In this document: positions 53,817-63,548 of the stretch, in pieces | Numbering within the stretch: position 1 is the first letter of the stretch | Layout of the letters: every line of letters begins with the position of its first letter | DNA from: an uncultured Candidatus Neoarthromitus sp. | GTDB lineage: Bacteria; Bacillota; Clostridia; Clostridiales; Clostridiaceae | Direction of reading: 5' to 3' | Assembly: GCA_937890765.1 (NCBI GenBank) | Contig: CALADQ010000010.1 | Location: 1 to 64,000 of the forward strand | DNA: 64,000 nt | Program-made: the position numbers and the translations under genes | Notes under the pieces: generated by a model | Seen by the model: the letters and a program-made list of their open reading frames with translations, nothing else | Told to the model about the DNA's origin: nothing | Database searches by the model: none

Positions 53817-56800
53817 ATGAATGAATTTGTTCATTTACATGTGCATTCGGAATTTAGTTTGCTGGATTCATCTTGTAAAATTAGAAATTTGGTTGAGAGA
53901 ACAAAAGAACTTGGAATGAAATCAATTGCTATAACTGATCATGGTGTTATGTATGGATGTATTGAATTTTATAAAATTTGTAAAATGTATGACATAAAAC
54001 CAATTATAGGTTGCGAAATATATGTTGCAAATAAATCAATGAATATTAAAAATGTTGATAGGGAAAATTTTACGAGTCATTTAGTTCTTCTTGTTAAAAA
54101 TGATGTGGGATATAAAAATTTATTGAAAATAGTTAGCTCATCTTTTATAGATGGATTTTATTATAAGCCTAGAGTTGATGTTGAATTTTTGAAAGCTCAT
54201 TCAGAAGGACTCATTGCACTTAGTGCTTGTTTAAGCGGTGGAATTTCAAAATTTATTTTAAAAGATGATTTAATTGGTGGGGAAAATCTTCTTAAAACTT
54301 ACAAAGATATTTTTAAGGAAGATTTTTATTTAGAGCTTCAAAATCATGGAATTGAAAAACAACTTAAGGTTAACAAATGTTTAGTTGAGTTTTCTAAAAA
54401 GTTTAACGTTCCTTTAGTTGTAACAAACGATGTTCATTACATAAATAAGGAAGATGCTGAAGCTCATGATGTTTTAATTTGTATACAAACAGTTAGCAAT
54501 ATAGACGAAAAAAACAGAATGAAGTATGAGGGAGAAGAATTTTATTTAAAATCCCCTGACGAAATGTATTCTCTCTTTGAAGGTTATGAAGAGGCTCTTT
54601 TAAACACGGTTAAAATAAGTGAACAATGTAATTTTGAATATAAGTTTGGAGAGAATAAACCTCCAAAATATATTATGGATATTTCTCTACATCCTTTTGA
54701 ATATTTAAAAAGGCTTTGTTTTAATGGAATGATTTACAAATATAAAGAATTTTTAGATGAGTATAAGGAGTTTGGAGAAATTGATATTTTAGATGAAAAT
54801 TCTTTTGAAAAATTATTTTCAAAAATTAATTCATCTTTAAATAAGGAAAAGGAAATTTTATTAAACAGAATTAATTATGAACTTAATCTTATAAATTCAA
54901 TGGGATTTGTGGATTATTTTTTAATCGTTTGGGATTTTATAAAATTTTCAAATGAAAATGAAATTCCAACTGGGCCAGGAAGAGGAAGTGTTGCAGGTTC
55001 TTTAGTTGCTTACGTTTTAAACATAACAAAAATTGATCCTATTAAATACGGTTTGATTTTTGAGAGATTTTTAAATCCAGAAAGAATATCCATGCCAGAT
55101 ATAGATTCGGATTTTTGTTATGAAAGACGTGAAGAAGTAATTGAATATGTTAAAAATAAATATGGAACTCAAAATGTTTCTCACATTATAACTTTTGGAA
55201 CAATGGCTCCTAAAGCATGTATTAGAGATGTGGGAAGAGCTATGAATTATCCTTATGGTGAAGTTGACAAAATTGCTAAAATGATTCCGAACATGTTAAA
55301 CATAACAATAGATTTAGCTCTTTTGTATAATCAGGAATTAAATTCTATTTATAATCAAGATGATAGAATTAAAAAATTAATAGATGTATCTAAAAAATTA
55401 GAAGGGCTTCCAAGACACACATCAATTCACGCGGCCGGGATTATTATAAGTCCAGAAAATTTAGTTAACTTAATACCTATGCAAAAAAGTGATAACATGT
55501 TAGTTACTCAATTTCCTATGTCTAATCTTGAGGAAGTTGGACTTTTGAAAATGGATTTTTTAGGACTTAGAACTTTAACGGTTATAAATGATTGCGTTAA
55601 GACGATTGAAAAAAATAAAGGAGAGAAAGTTAATTTAGATAGAATAGATTTTGAAGATGAAAATGTTTTTTCAATGCTTTCAGAAGGAAAGACGTGTGGA
55701 GTTTTTCAACTTGAATCTTCTGGTATGACAAACTTTATGAAAGGTTTAAAGCCAAGTTCTCTTGAAGATATAATAGCTGGAATTAGTCTTTATAGGCCAG
55801 GTCCTATGGATGAAATACCTAATTACATAAAAAATAAAAATTTCCCCAATCACATAAAGTATTTAACTAAAGAGCTTGAAGAAATTTTAAATGTAACTTA
55901 TGGAGTAATTGTTTATCAAGAACAAGTAATGGAAATTGTTCAAAAACTTTCTGGATACTCACTTGCTAGAAGCGATTTAGTTAGAAGGGTTATGGCGAAA
56001 AAGAAGCATGACCAAATGGAACTTGAAAGAAAGAATTTTGTTTATGGAGTATTTTTGGAAGGAAAAGAGGAAATTAAAGGATGTGTAAATAATGGAATAA
56101 AGGAAGAGGTTGCTCATAAAATTTTTGACCAAATGGTTCAATTTGCATCGTATGCTTTTAATAAAAGTCATGCTGCAGCTTACGCTGTCATCGCTTATGA
56201 AACGGCGTATTTAATGAAATATTATAAAAGCGAATTTCTGTGCTCTTTATTAAATAGCGTTGTTGGAAATGTAAATAAAGTTTGCGAGTACATAAAGTTT
56301 GGAGAGAGTGTAGATGTTAAAATATATCCTCCTTGTGTTAATAACAGTTATAGAAAATTTGTTGTAAAAGGTGAGGATATATATTTTGGACTTTCGGCAA
56401 TAAAAAGTGTTGGCGACAACGCTTGCGAAAAAATTGTTTATTATAGAGAGAAAAATGGAAAGTTTAAAGATGAAATGGAATTTTTCAAAGTGTGCGTTAA
56501 AAATTCTATTAACAGAAAATCGGTAGAATCTTTAATAAAAGCTGGAGCTTTAAATACATTTAAAATTTCAAGAAAAGATTTGCTTTCTAACTTTGAAAAA
56601 ATTTTAGATGGTATGGTAATTGAATTAAAAAATAATATAGATGGTCAAATGAATATGTTTGGACTTATAGAAAATAGTGAAAATTATAACGTGCGTTATA
56701 ATTATGAAAATTTAAAGGACGATTTAAACAAAAATTTGTTTTACGAAAAGGAAGTTATAGGTTTATACATATCGGGTCATCCAATAGATAAGTATAGCGA

Positions 56801-57386
56801 AATTTTTAATAAAGTAAATACTCATTTTTTGGAAGAATTTTTTAACGATTTAGGAAATCAACAAGAGTATTTGATTAACAATGAAAAATTTTTAAAAGAT
56901 GAAAGCATTATAATAGGTGGAGTTATAAATGATTTAAAAAAAATTCTTACTAAAAATAATTCCATCATGTGTTTTTTTAATTTAGAGGATAAGTATTTTT
57001 CTATTGAGTGTGTTGTTTTTCCTAGAATTTATGAAAAAATTAGTTATTTAATAAATAATGATAATATTGTTATAATAAAAGGTGTATTGAAAAGAGATAG
57101 CGAAGAAGTAAAAATTTTAGTAAATGATATAATATCTATCGAAGATGAGGAAAAATTAAGTTTATATATATGCTTTGAAAATTTTGAAAATATGAATTTA
57201 GGATTTGAAAAAGTTAAGGATATAATTTCAATGAATAAGGGAAAGTCTAAAGTATTTTTATATTGTTACAATGAGAAAAAAAGTTTTAGAATAAATGAAA
57301 ATTACAATGTAAAATTAACAAATAAATTTATTTTTGAATTAAATAAAATATTTTTGCAGAAAAATGTGAAAATAGTTATTAAATAA
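53817..57386 (+). CDS. dnaE: DNA polymerase III subunit alpha (DnaE)
   Basis: A 1189-residue replicative polymerase of the DnaE type. It has a PHP domain at the start (FVHLHVHSEFSLLDSSCKI), the palm with PDIDSDF near 430 (catalytic Asp pair) and GPGRGSVAGSLVAY, the fingers with QEQVMEIVQKLSGYSLARSDLVRRVMAKKKH, a helix-hairpin-helix module and an OB domain near 1000-1080. I start at ATG 53817 after GGGGAT; the frame opens eight codons earlier. Gram-positives use DnaE alongside PolC. pfkA follows closely. Confidence 0.95.
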   Translation: MNEFVHLHVHSEFSLLDSSCKIRNLVERTKELGMKSIAITDHGVMYGCIEFYKICKMYDIKPIIGCEIYVANKSMNIKNVDRENFTSHLVLLVKNDVGYKNLLKIVSSSFIDGFYYKPRVDVEFLKAHSEGLIALSACLSGGISKFILKDDLIGGENLLKTYKDIFKEDFYLELQNHGIEKQLKVNKCLVEFSKKFNVPLVVTNDVHYINKEDAEAHDVLICIQTVSNIDEKNRMKYEGEEFYLKSPDEMYSLFEGYEEALLNTVKISEQCNFEYKFGENKPPKYIMDISLHPFEYLKRLCFNGMIYKYKEFLDEYKEFGEIDILDENSFEKLFSKINSSLNKEKEILLNRINYELNLINSMGFVDYFLIVWDFIKFSNENEIPTGPGRGSVAGSLVAYVLNITKIDPIKYGLIFERFLNPERISMPDIDSDFCYERREEVIEYVKNKYGTQNVSHIITFGTMAPKACIRDVGRAMNYPYGEVDKIAKMIPNMLNITIDLALLYNQELNSIYNQDDRIKKLIDVSKKLEGLPRHTSIHAAGIIISPENLVNLIPMQKSDNMLVTQFPMSNLEEVGLLKMDFLGLRTLTVINDCVKTIEKNKGEKVNLDRIDFEDENVFSMLSEGKTCGVFQLESSGMTNFMKGLKPSSLEDIIAGISLYRPGPMDEIPNYIKNKNFPNHIKYLTKELEEILNVTYGVIVYQEQVMEIVQKLSGYSLARSDLVRRVMAKKKHDQMELERKNFVYGVFLEGKEEIKGCVNNGIKEEVAHKIFDQMVQFASYAFNKSHAAAYAVIAYETAYLMKYYKSEFLCSLLNSVVGNVNKVCEYIKFGESVDVKIYPPCVNNSYRKFVVKGEDIYFGLSAIKSVGDNACEKIVYYREKNGKFKDEMEFFKVCVKNSINRKSVESLIKAGALNTFKISRKDLLSNFEKILDGMVIELKNNIDGQMNMFGLIENSENYNVRYNYENLKDDLNKNLFYEKEVIGLYISGHPIDKYSEIFNKVNTHFLEEFFNDLGNQQEYLINNEKFLKDESIIIGGVINDLKKILTKNNSIMCFFNLEDKYFSIECVVFPRIYEKISYLINNDNIVIIKGVLKRDSEEVKILVNDIISIEDEEKLSLYICFENFENMNLGFEKVKDIISMNKGKSKVFLYCYNEKKSFRINENYNVKLTNKFIFELNKIFLQKNVKIVIK

Positions 57387-57413
57387 ATGATAAATATTTT
57401 GAGAGGTTGTATT

Positions 57414-58373
57414 ATGAAAAAGATAGCAGTACTTACAAGTGGAGGAGATGCTCCAGGTATGAATGCAGCTGTTCGTTCAGTTGTTAGATATTCATTAAAT
57501 AAAGGTATAGAGGTTTTTGGTATACACAGAGGTTATCACGGGCTTTTACATGGAGAAATAGAAATTCTAAATAGAAATTCGGTTTCGGATGTTATAGATA
57601 GGGGCGGTACTTTTCTTAAAACTGCAAGGTGTTTAGAGTTTAAACAAGAGGAAGTTAGAAGGCAAGCTTACGAAATTTTAAAAGAAAGAGAAATACAAGG
57701 TCTTATTGTAGTTGGTGGAGATGGTTCGTTTATGGGTGCTAAGCTTTTATCTAAGTTTGGCCTTTCTACTGTGGGGATACCAGGAACAATTGATAATGAT
57801 CTTCCTTACACGGATTATACTATAGGATTTGATACAGCACTTAATACGATTTTAGATTCAGTGAGAAAGCTTAGAGATACTTCTAGTTCACATGAGAGAG
57901 TTAGTATAGTTGAAGTTATGGGAAGAAATTGTGGGGATTTAGCTTTGTATTCTGCTTTAGCAGGAGGAGCTGAAGCTGTAATTGTGCCAGAGTATCCTTT
58001 TAATAGAGAAGAACTTTGCGAGAGGATTTTAGAAGGAAAGAAAAGTAATAAACTTCATAGTTTGATTATATTAGCTGAAGGGGCAGGCAATGCTGAAGAC
58101 TTGAGAAAGTACATTCAACAAAAAATAGGTTTGGATACAAGAGCTACTGTTTTAGGACATATTCAGCGTGGAGGTATACCTACAGGAAGAGATAGGGTTA
58201 TGGCTTCTGTTATGGGAAGAAGGGCTGTAGATATTTTGTGCGAAAATAAAAATTGTGCTAGGGTTGTGGGAATAAGAGATAATCTTGTTTTTGATATGGA
58301 TATTGAAGAAGCTTTAAAAATGGAAAGGAATTTTAATAAAGATTTATATGATCTTGTAAATAAATTAGTTTAA
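57414..58373 (+). CDS. pfkA: ATP-dependent 6-phosphofructokinase
   Basis: A 319-residue PfkA, the committed glycolytic step. KKIAVLTSGGDAPGMNAAVRSVVR starts the ATP site, VVGGDGSFMGAKLL and GTIDNDLPYTDYTIGFDTALNT carry the catalytic Asp, and VEVMGRNCGDLA is the substrate loop. GGDGS (not GGDDS) marks ATP rather than pyrophosphate use. I start at ATG 57414 after GAGAGG. It pairs with pyk 18 bases downstream, as in many Firmicutes. Confidence 0.96.
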   Translation: MKKIAVLTSGGDAPGMNAAVRSVVRYSLNKGIEVFGIHRGYHGLLHGEIEILNRNSVSDVIDRGGTFLKTARCLEFKQEEVRRQAYEILKEREIQGLIVVGGDGSFMGAKLLSKFGLSTVGIPGTIDNDLPYTDYTIGFDTALNTILDSVRKLRDTSSSHERVSIVEVMGRNCGDLALYSALAGGAEAVIVPEYPFNREELCERILEGKKSNKLHSLIILAEGAGNAEDLRKYIQQKIGLDTRATVLGHIQRGGIPTGRDRVMASVMGRRAVDILCENKNCARVVGIRDNLVFDMDIEEALKMERNFNKDLYDLVNKLV

Positions 58374-58391
58374 AAATTATGGGGTGTTTGT

Positions 58392-59813
58392 ATGAGAAAA
58401 ACAAAAATAGTTTGTACTATTGGTCCATCTAGTGATGATTATCACATTTTAGAGCAGTTGATAGAAAAAGGCATGAATGTTATGAGACTTAATTTTTCTC
58501 ATGGAAATTTTGAAGAGCATGGAGAGAGAATAAGAAAAGTTAGAGATATTTGTGCTAAAAGTGGTAAATATGTAGGAATAATGTTGGATACTAAAGGTCC
58601 AGAAATTAGAACTAAATCGTTTAAAGATAAGGTTACTTTGGTTCAAGGTGATAAATTTATTATTCATACTAAAGGAGATTTAGAGGGAAATAGTAGGGAG
58701 TGCGCTATTACTTATGAAAATCTTTATAAAGATGTTACTCCTAAAAGTAGGATTCTTATAGATGATGGTTTAGTTGCACTTGAAGTTGAGAGTGTTTCTG
58801 ATTACAAAATAGAATGTATTGTTTTAAATACTGGAGAGATATCAAGTAATAAAGGAGTTAATCTTCCTGACTCCAAAATAAAGTTACCAGCTTTAACTGA
58901 AAAAGATAAGAATGATTTGTTGTTTGGTATAGCTAATGATGTTGAATTTATAGCTGCTTCTTTCATAAGAAAAGTTGATGATGTTAAGCAGATAAGAAGA
59001 TTTTTGGATAACAATGGTGGAGAAGATATAAGAATAATATCTAAAATTGAAAATCAAGAAGGATTGGATAATTTAGATGAAATAATAGAAGCTTCAGATG
59101 GAATAATGGTTGCTAGAGGAGATTTAGGAGTTGAAATTCCAATAGAAAATCTACCTTATTGGCAAAAAACAATAATAAAAAGATGTAATGATAAAGGCAA
59201 AGTTGTGATAACGGCAACTCAAATGCTTGATTCAATGATAAGAAATCCTAGACCAACTAGAGCTGAATCTTCAGATGTTGCCAATGCAATTTATGATGGT
59301 ACAGATGCAGTTATGCTTAGTGGTGAAACTGCAAATGGAAAATATCCAATAGAAGCATATGAAATAATGGATAAAATTGTTAGAACTACTGAAGCACATT
59401 TAGATTACGAGGGAAAATTAAATAGAAGGTTAACTAAAATTGAATATAAAGATGTTCCATCTACTATAGCGTTGTTTTCTTGTACAACAGCAAATGAAGT
59501 TGGTGCTAAAGTTGTACTTGCTTGTACAAAATCTGGTGCTACAGCTGAACTTATTTCAAAGTTTAGGCCTGAATGTCCTATAATTTCTATAACCCAAACT
59601 AAAAAAGTCGCTATGATACTTTCGGTTTATTGGGGAATTTATTCTCAAATGATAGAAGAAACTATTGAAAATACGGATATGTTAATTGATTTGTCAGTTG
59701 ATCTTGCAAAAAAAGAATATAATTTATCTAAAGGCGATTTAGTTGTTGTTGCTGCAAGTGTTCCAGCTAATTTCAAAGGTCATACGAATATGTTAAAAGT
59801 ACATGAAGTATAA
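58392..59813 (+). CDS. pyk: Pyruvate kinase
   Basis: A 473-residue enzyme making pyruvate and ATP from PEP. KIVCTIGPSSDD, MNVMRLNFSHGNFEEH, MLDTKGPEIRT, ISKIENQEGLDN (catalytic Lys), VARGDLGVEIP and ATQMLDSMIRNPRPTRAE are all canonical. It is the core form without the extra C-terminal PEP-utiliser domain found in Bacillus. It ends the pfkA-pyk unit; a 187-base gap and a terminator follow. Confidence 0.96.
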   Translation: MRKTKIVCTIGPSSDDYHILEQLIEKGMNVMRLNFSHGNFEEHGERIRKVRDICAKSGKYVGIMLDTKGPEIRTKSFKDKVTLVQGDKFIIHTKGDLEGNSRECAITYENLYKDVTPKSRILIDDGLVALEVESVSDYKIECIVLNTGEISSNKGVNLPDSKIKLPALTEKDKNDLLFGIANDVEFIAASFIRKVDDVKQIRRFLDNNGGEDIRIISKIENQEGLDNLDEIIEASDGIMVARGDLGVEIPIENLPYWQKTIIKRCNDKGKVVITATQMLDSMIRNPRPTRAESSDVANAIYDGTDAVMLSGETANGKYPIEAYEIMDKIVRTTEAHLDYEGKLNRRLTKIEYKDVPSTIALFSCTTANEVGAKVVLACTKSGATAELISKFRPECPIISITQTKKVAMILSVYWGIYSQMIEETIENTDMLIDLSVDLAKKEYNLSKGDLVVVAASVPANFKGHTNMLKVHEV

Positions 59814-59945
59814 AAATTAATTTAAAATTTACAAATATATAAGAAAAAATTTACAAAATAAATTCCCAGTAAGTATATTATTATAAAGAAGTTTTAATAA
59901 TTTAAGTGTTTATTTTTTTATTTAGGCAACTGATTCAAAATAATG

Positions 59946-59988
59946 TTAGCATCTATAAATTTATTTTTATAGATGCTAATGTTTTTTA
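59946..59988 (+). terminator. Terminator between pyk and the rlmD-type gene
   Basis: TTAGCATCTATAAA (59946-59959) pairs with TTTATAGATGCTAA (59966-59979), followed by TGTTTTTT. It ends just before the AAGGAGG site of the next gene. No clear promoter is seen between the two, so some read-through may feed the methyltransferase gene. Confidence 0.8.
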
Positions 59989-60000
59989 AGGAGGATTTTA

Positions 60001-61371
60001 ATGTTAGAAATTTCTAGTAAACACATAGTTAGAATTGAGGGATATAATCATGAAGGTTATGGAGTTGCGCATGTAGATGAATTTGTAGTATTTGTTAAGG
60101 AAGGTATATTTGGAGAGATTGTTGAAATAGTCATAACAAAATCTAATAAAAATTATGCTTTTGGAGAAATTGTCGATATATTATCTGTTTCAAATCATAG
60201 GGTTATACCTATTTGTGATATATATAAAAATTGTGGAGGCTGTAGCCTTCAACATATGGATTACAAAGAGCAAATTAATTTTAAAGAGAGAAAAATTAAA
60301 GATGCTTTTCGTAAAATAACTGGAATAGAAAATTTTAAAATCGATAAATTTTATGGTATGTCTATACCGTATGAATATAGAAATAAAGTACAAGTTCCTT
60401 TCGGTAAAAGCGGAAAGATGATTATTGCAGGGTTTTATGAAAATAAAACTCACAAAATTATAAATATGAATCATTGTCATATTCAGTTTAAGGAAGCAAA
60501 TGAAATTATAAATAAAACTAGAGAATATATAAAGGAAAATAATGTTGAGGTTTACAATGAAATAAATCATTATAACTTGAGAAGTAATTATGGATTGTTT
60601 AGACACATTGTAATAAGAAAAGGTTATAACACTAATGAAATAATGGTAGTTATAATTTTAACAGAGGATGATGAAAAATTTTTAAATTCCTATGTTGAGT
60701 TTATACTTAATAATTTTAATAATGTTAAGACGATTGTTTTAAATGTAAATGATAAGGTTACAAATGTTATATTTGGAGATTACGAAAGAATTTTACACGG
60801 CAATGGATACATAACTGATAAAATTAATGATTTTGTGTTCAGAATTCAAAGTAAATCATTTTTTCAAATTAACACTAAACAGTCTGAGAAACTTTATTCT
60901 TGTGCAATAGAAATGGCTGATCTAAAGTATGGAGATATTCTCTTAGATGCTTATTGTGGAATAGGAACCATTGGAATATGTGCAAGTAGAAGAGTTAAAA
61001 GTGTTTATGGAATAGAGGAATGTAAGGAAAGTATTATTGATGCTAACGCAAATAAAAAATTGAATAATGTTAAGAACATACAGTTTATAGAAGGAAAAGT
61101 TGAATATGAAATAGTTAATTTGGTTAATAATGGAGTGAACATAACGTGTGCTATATTGGATCCGCCACGCAAGGGAGTTAAGGAAATTGTTTTAAAAAAG
61201 TTGAGAGATTCGAAATGCAAAAAAATAGTTTATATATCTTGCGATGTTTCGACTTTTGCACGAGATGCTAAAATTTTAAATTCGCTTGGTTATAAACTTT
61301 TCAAGGTTAGAGGGGTTGATATGTTTTGTCAAACTCACCATGTTGAAACAGTTGCCCTGTTTACTTTGTAA
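60001..61371 (+). CDS. rlmD: 23S rRNA (uracil-C5)-methyltransferase, RlmD/RlmCD (RumA) family
   Basis: A 456-residue methylase for ribosomal uracil (U1939 and, in Gram-positives, also U747). It has a TRAM domain at about 5-60, an iron-sulfur site CDIYKNCGGCSLQHM with a fourth Cys farther on, the SAM-binding DAYCGIGTIGICASRRV, DPPRKGVKEIV and the nucleophile Cys in VYISCDVSTFARD. AAGGAGG precedes the ATG. The gene ends 68 bases before the integrase stop, so the mobile element sits right at its 3' end. Confidence 0.92.
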   Translation: MLEISSKHIVRIEGYNHEGYGVAHVDEFVVFVKEGIFGEIVEIVITKSNKNYAFGEIVDILSVSNHRVIPICDIYKNCGGCSLQHMDYKEQINFKERKIKDAFRKITGIENFKIDKFYGMSIPYEYRNKVQVPFGKSGKMIIAGFYENKTHKIINMNHCHIQFKEANEIINKTREYIKENNVEVYNEINHYNLRSNYGLFRHIVIRKGYNTNEIMVVIILTEDDEKFLNSYVEFILNNFNNVKTIVLNVNDKVTNVIFGDYERILHGNGYITDKINDFVFRIQSKSFFQINTKQSEKLYSCAIEMADLKYGDILLDAYCGIGTIGICASRRVKSVYGIEECKESIIDANANKKLNNVKNIQFIEGKVEYEIVNLVNNGVNITCAILDPPRKGVKEIVLKKLRDSKCKKIVYISCDVSTFARDAKILNSLGYKLFKVRGVDMFCQTHHVETVALFTL

Positions 61372-61411
61372 AAATGCATGTTTCATATATTTATAAACTT
61401 GATTTTATTAG

Positions 61412-61456
61412 TTTTGCCTACGATTTGCCAACGGAGGTATTAATTCGTAGACAAAA
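61412..61456. repeat. Inverted repeat at the element boundary, possible integrase core site
   Basis: TTTTGCCTACGA (61412-61423) and TCGTAGACAAAA (61445-61456) are inverted copies with 11 of 12 bases paired, separated by 21 bases. The right arm lies over the end of the integrase gene. It is placed where an attachment site would be, and has no T run that would make it a terminator. The spacing is longer than the 6-8 bases usual between core sites. Confidence 0.5.
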
Positions 61457-62630
61457 GCGCCCTTTCTAAAATTTCAACTGTTTGTTCTGCCATCTTTTCG
61501 GTGGCATGAGTATAAGTATCTAAAGTAGTTTGTATATTATTATGACCTAGACGATGCTGAACATCTTTAACATTTGCACCATTTTCTATTAACGTAGTGG
61601 CGTGTGTATGTCTTAAAGAGTGAAAATTGAATGATATACCTAGTTCATAGTTTATAACTCTTGAGGCGTATTTAAATGAATCTGGTGTAAGTGCTGTTCC
61701 ATTTTCTTTAACACAGACCATATTTAACGGCGGTAGTTTTAAATTTACGGAAGATGTAATGAGCCTATCCTCATTTTTGTATTGTTTTATGTAGTGTTTT
61801 CCGTATTCTATGCTTTTTAAATATATATATTTCTTGTGACGTCTTAGAGCATTCCTTAAAGTTACTCCAATTTTAATTATTCTAGTTGATGATTTAGTTT
61901 TAGGAGAGCCAAAATACCAAAATTTATCTTTTTTATATAAAATCTTATTGATGTTAATTATGTTTTTATTTAAGTCTATATCATCCCATGTAAGTCCCAT
62001 AACTTCACCTATACGACAACCTGTAAGGTATCCAATCATTATAGGTATAAAAAATGATGAACCTTCAGGAAATCTTTTTATTATAGCTTTGAATTCTTCA
62101 CTGCTTATAATTTTACGATTGCTATTACTTGTAGAATTTTTATATTTAGGTAATTGCACATATTGCATAGGATTGTTTTTTAGAAAATTAAGTGGATGTA
62201 CCGAATATTTAAGAGCATTATTTAGAACCGTTGTAATACTCACTAAATAGTTTTTAGCCATACCTGATATAAATTTTTGATTTACGAATTCTTGAAGTTT
62301 ACCAGGAGTTAGTGAGTTTAATCTTAATGAACCTAGAGATGGTTTAATGTGATTTTCAATAACTCCTCGATAAGCTCTATGGGTATTATATTTACAATTT
62401 ATAGTTACATAAGATTTAAACCAATAATCCATATAATCAGAGACTGACATATTAGTTTTAAGTATTTGATCTCCGTCCTCATATTCTGATATTGCTTTTA
62501 TTAAAGCAGCTTCTGCTTCTTTTTTCGTTTTTCCTCCAACTCTTTCTATACGTTTTCGTCTACCATCAACAGAGGCTGCCTCGAAGGAATAGTACCATTT
62601 ATCTCCCCGTTTACGTAGGTGTCCTGCCAT
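61440..62630 (-). CDS. int: Tyrosine recombinase (phage/ICE integrase)
   Basis: A 396-residue site-specific recombinase. An N-terminal arm-binding domain (MAGHLRKRGDKWYYSFEAASVDGRRKR) is followed by a SAM-like core-binding domain (about 60-165) and the catalytic domain, with Arg in GYLTGCRIGEVMGL, HSLRHTHATTL and Tyr in TLDTYTHAT. It should integrate and excise the element. I start at 62630 after AAGGAG; the GTG and ATG just upstream fall in or near that site. The gene runs toward rlmD, typical for an integrase at an element's end. Confidence 0.93.
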   Translation of the reverse strand: MAGHLRKRGDKWYYSFEAASVDGRRKRIERVGGKTKKEAEAALIKAISEYEDGDQILKTNMSVSDYMDYWFKSYVTINCKYNTHRAYRGVIENHIKPSLGSLRLNSLTPGKLQEFVNQKFISGMAKNYLVSITTVLNNALKYSVHPLNFLKNNPMQYVQLPKYKNSTSNSNRKIISSEEFKAIIKRFPEGSSFFIPIMIGYLTGCRIGEVMGLTWDDIDLNKNIININKILYKKDKFWYFGSPKTKSSTRIIKIGVTLRNALRRHKKYIYLKSIEYGKHYIKQYKNEDRLITSSVNLKLPPLNMVCVKENGTALTPDSFKYASRVINYELGISFNFHSLRHTHATTLIENGANVKDVQHRLGHNNIQTTLDTYTHATEKMAEQTVEILERALLSTN

Positions 62631-62720
62631 AAACATCACTCCTTTCGTGTTTATTATTGAGAGGCGTGTCTCAAATTATACCTAACCTCATTAATATTTT
62701 GGTTACATGGGAGGAAAAAT

Positions 62721-62924
62721 ATGGACGATATATTGTTTACGGTATCAGAGGTTGCTAAACTCATTAAAACAAATAAGCAGTATGTATATGATTTAATCAA
62801 ACTAGGTTTGTTACCTGCTTTAAAACTTGGTAGTTTGAAAATTAGAAGAATCAGCCTATTAGAATTTTTAGAAAAATTTGAAGGTAAAGATTTAAGTGAT
62901 TTAGAACATATAACAGATTTATAA
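62721..62924 (+). CDS. Excisionase-like HTH protein
   Basis: A 67-residue DNA-binding protein of the MerR-like/excisionase family. FTVSEVAKLIKTNKQYVYDLIKLGLLPALKLGSLKIRRISLLEFLEKFEGK is the winged helix-turn-helix pattern used by Xis proteins. GGGAGGA lies just ahead of the ATG. It is divergent from the integrase gene and probably controls the direction of recombination. Its stop overlaps the end of the small membrane protein gene on the other strand by six bases. Confidence 0.85.
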   Translation: MDDILFTVSEVAKLIKTNKQYVYDLIKLGLLPALKLGSLKIRRISLLEFLEKFEGKDLSDLEHITDL

Positions 62925-63089
62925 AAATTTTGATGCAATCCAAATTAATATGACGATACCAATATTAACTACTGTAGATATTAAAATGCCTATTAAAACT
63001 ACAACTCCATCCTTCTCGTTATCCTCTACAGGAGGATCGGGTTGTATATTATCTTCATCAGTAGGTGGTTTACCGTAAATCATTCTCAT
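62919..63089 (-). CDS. 56-residue single-pass membrane protein of the mobile element
   Basis: A short gene from ATG 63089 to TAA 62919, with GAGGAGAT ahead of the start, inside the end of the preceding gene. The first half is charged and proline-rich (KPPTDEDNIQPDPPVEDNEKDG) and the second is one hydrophobic helix (about 29-52). No family is recognised. It is probably co-translated with the gene at 63093. Small membrane proteins of this sort occur in ICEs and prophages. Confidence 0.65.
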   Translation of the reverse strand: MRMIYGKPPTDEDNIQPDPPVEDNEKDGVVVLIGILISTVVNIGIVILIWIASKFL

Positions 63090-63092
63090 TAT

Positions 63093-63512
63093 CTAAATCT
63101 CCTCTCTGTTGTCATACCATCCTAAAATATCCTTGACAAACTCGTTTAATAAAAAATCTATGTATTTTGATATATTACCTCCTGACCTCATTTGTACATA
63201 TTCTTTTTCAGTGCTATATAATCTAACTGTTATTTTATGAGTTTTGTGACGTACAAAATTATTAGCCAGTATGTCCTCTATATCGGATGGTTTAAAACTT
63301 TTGTGTATTTTTTCATAATCACTCACCTCAAACACCAAATATCCATCTCGCATATCAGTACGTATTAACTCTCGTATAAACCTACCTTTGTTAAACCTAT
63401 TAAACTTATAAATCATACGGTGGTGTCTATCCGATAATCGGATATCGATACGAGCGTCAAATTGTTTGTAGTTAGGAGAGTTACGCCATGAGTACTCTTG
63501 CCTTTTTGCCAT
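63093..63512 (-). CDS. Probable tandem ribbon-helix-helix DNA-binding protein
   Basis: A 139-residue basic protein. Two segments look like RHH units: ARIDIRLSDRHHRMIYKFNRFNKGRFIRELIRTDM (about 20-55) and KITVRLYSTEKEYVQMRSGGNISKYIDFLLNEFV (about 93-127). Each has a short strand, a helix, a turn and a helix. A two-repeat RHH protein upstream of an integrase module would act as a repressor, partition or replication control protein. AAGGAG precedes the ATG. The direct repeats 37 bases upstream may be its binding sites. The fold is inferred from pattern only. Confidence 0.55.
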   Translation of the reverse strand: MAKRQEYSWRNSPNYKQFDARIDIRLSDRHHRMIYKFNRFNKGRFIRELIRTDMRDGYLVFEVSDYEKIHKSFKPSDIEDILANNFVRHKTHKITVRLYSTEKEYVQMRSGGNISKYIDFLLNEFVKDILGWYDNREEI

Positions 63513-63548
63513 TGCCTCAACTCCTTAAAAAAATTTTTTGATATGTTT

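Noticed and set aside
60190..60606. Minus-strand frame of 138 codons inside the rlmD-type gene
   Set aside because: It lies wholly within a well-supported gene on the other strand and its hydrophobic composition is a by-product of AT-rich codons.
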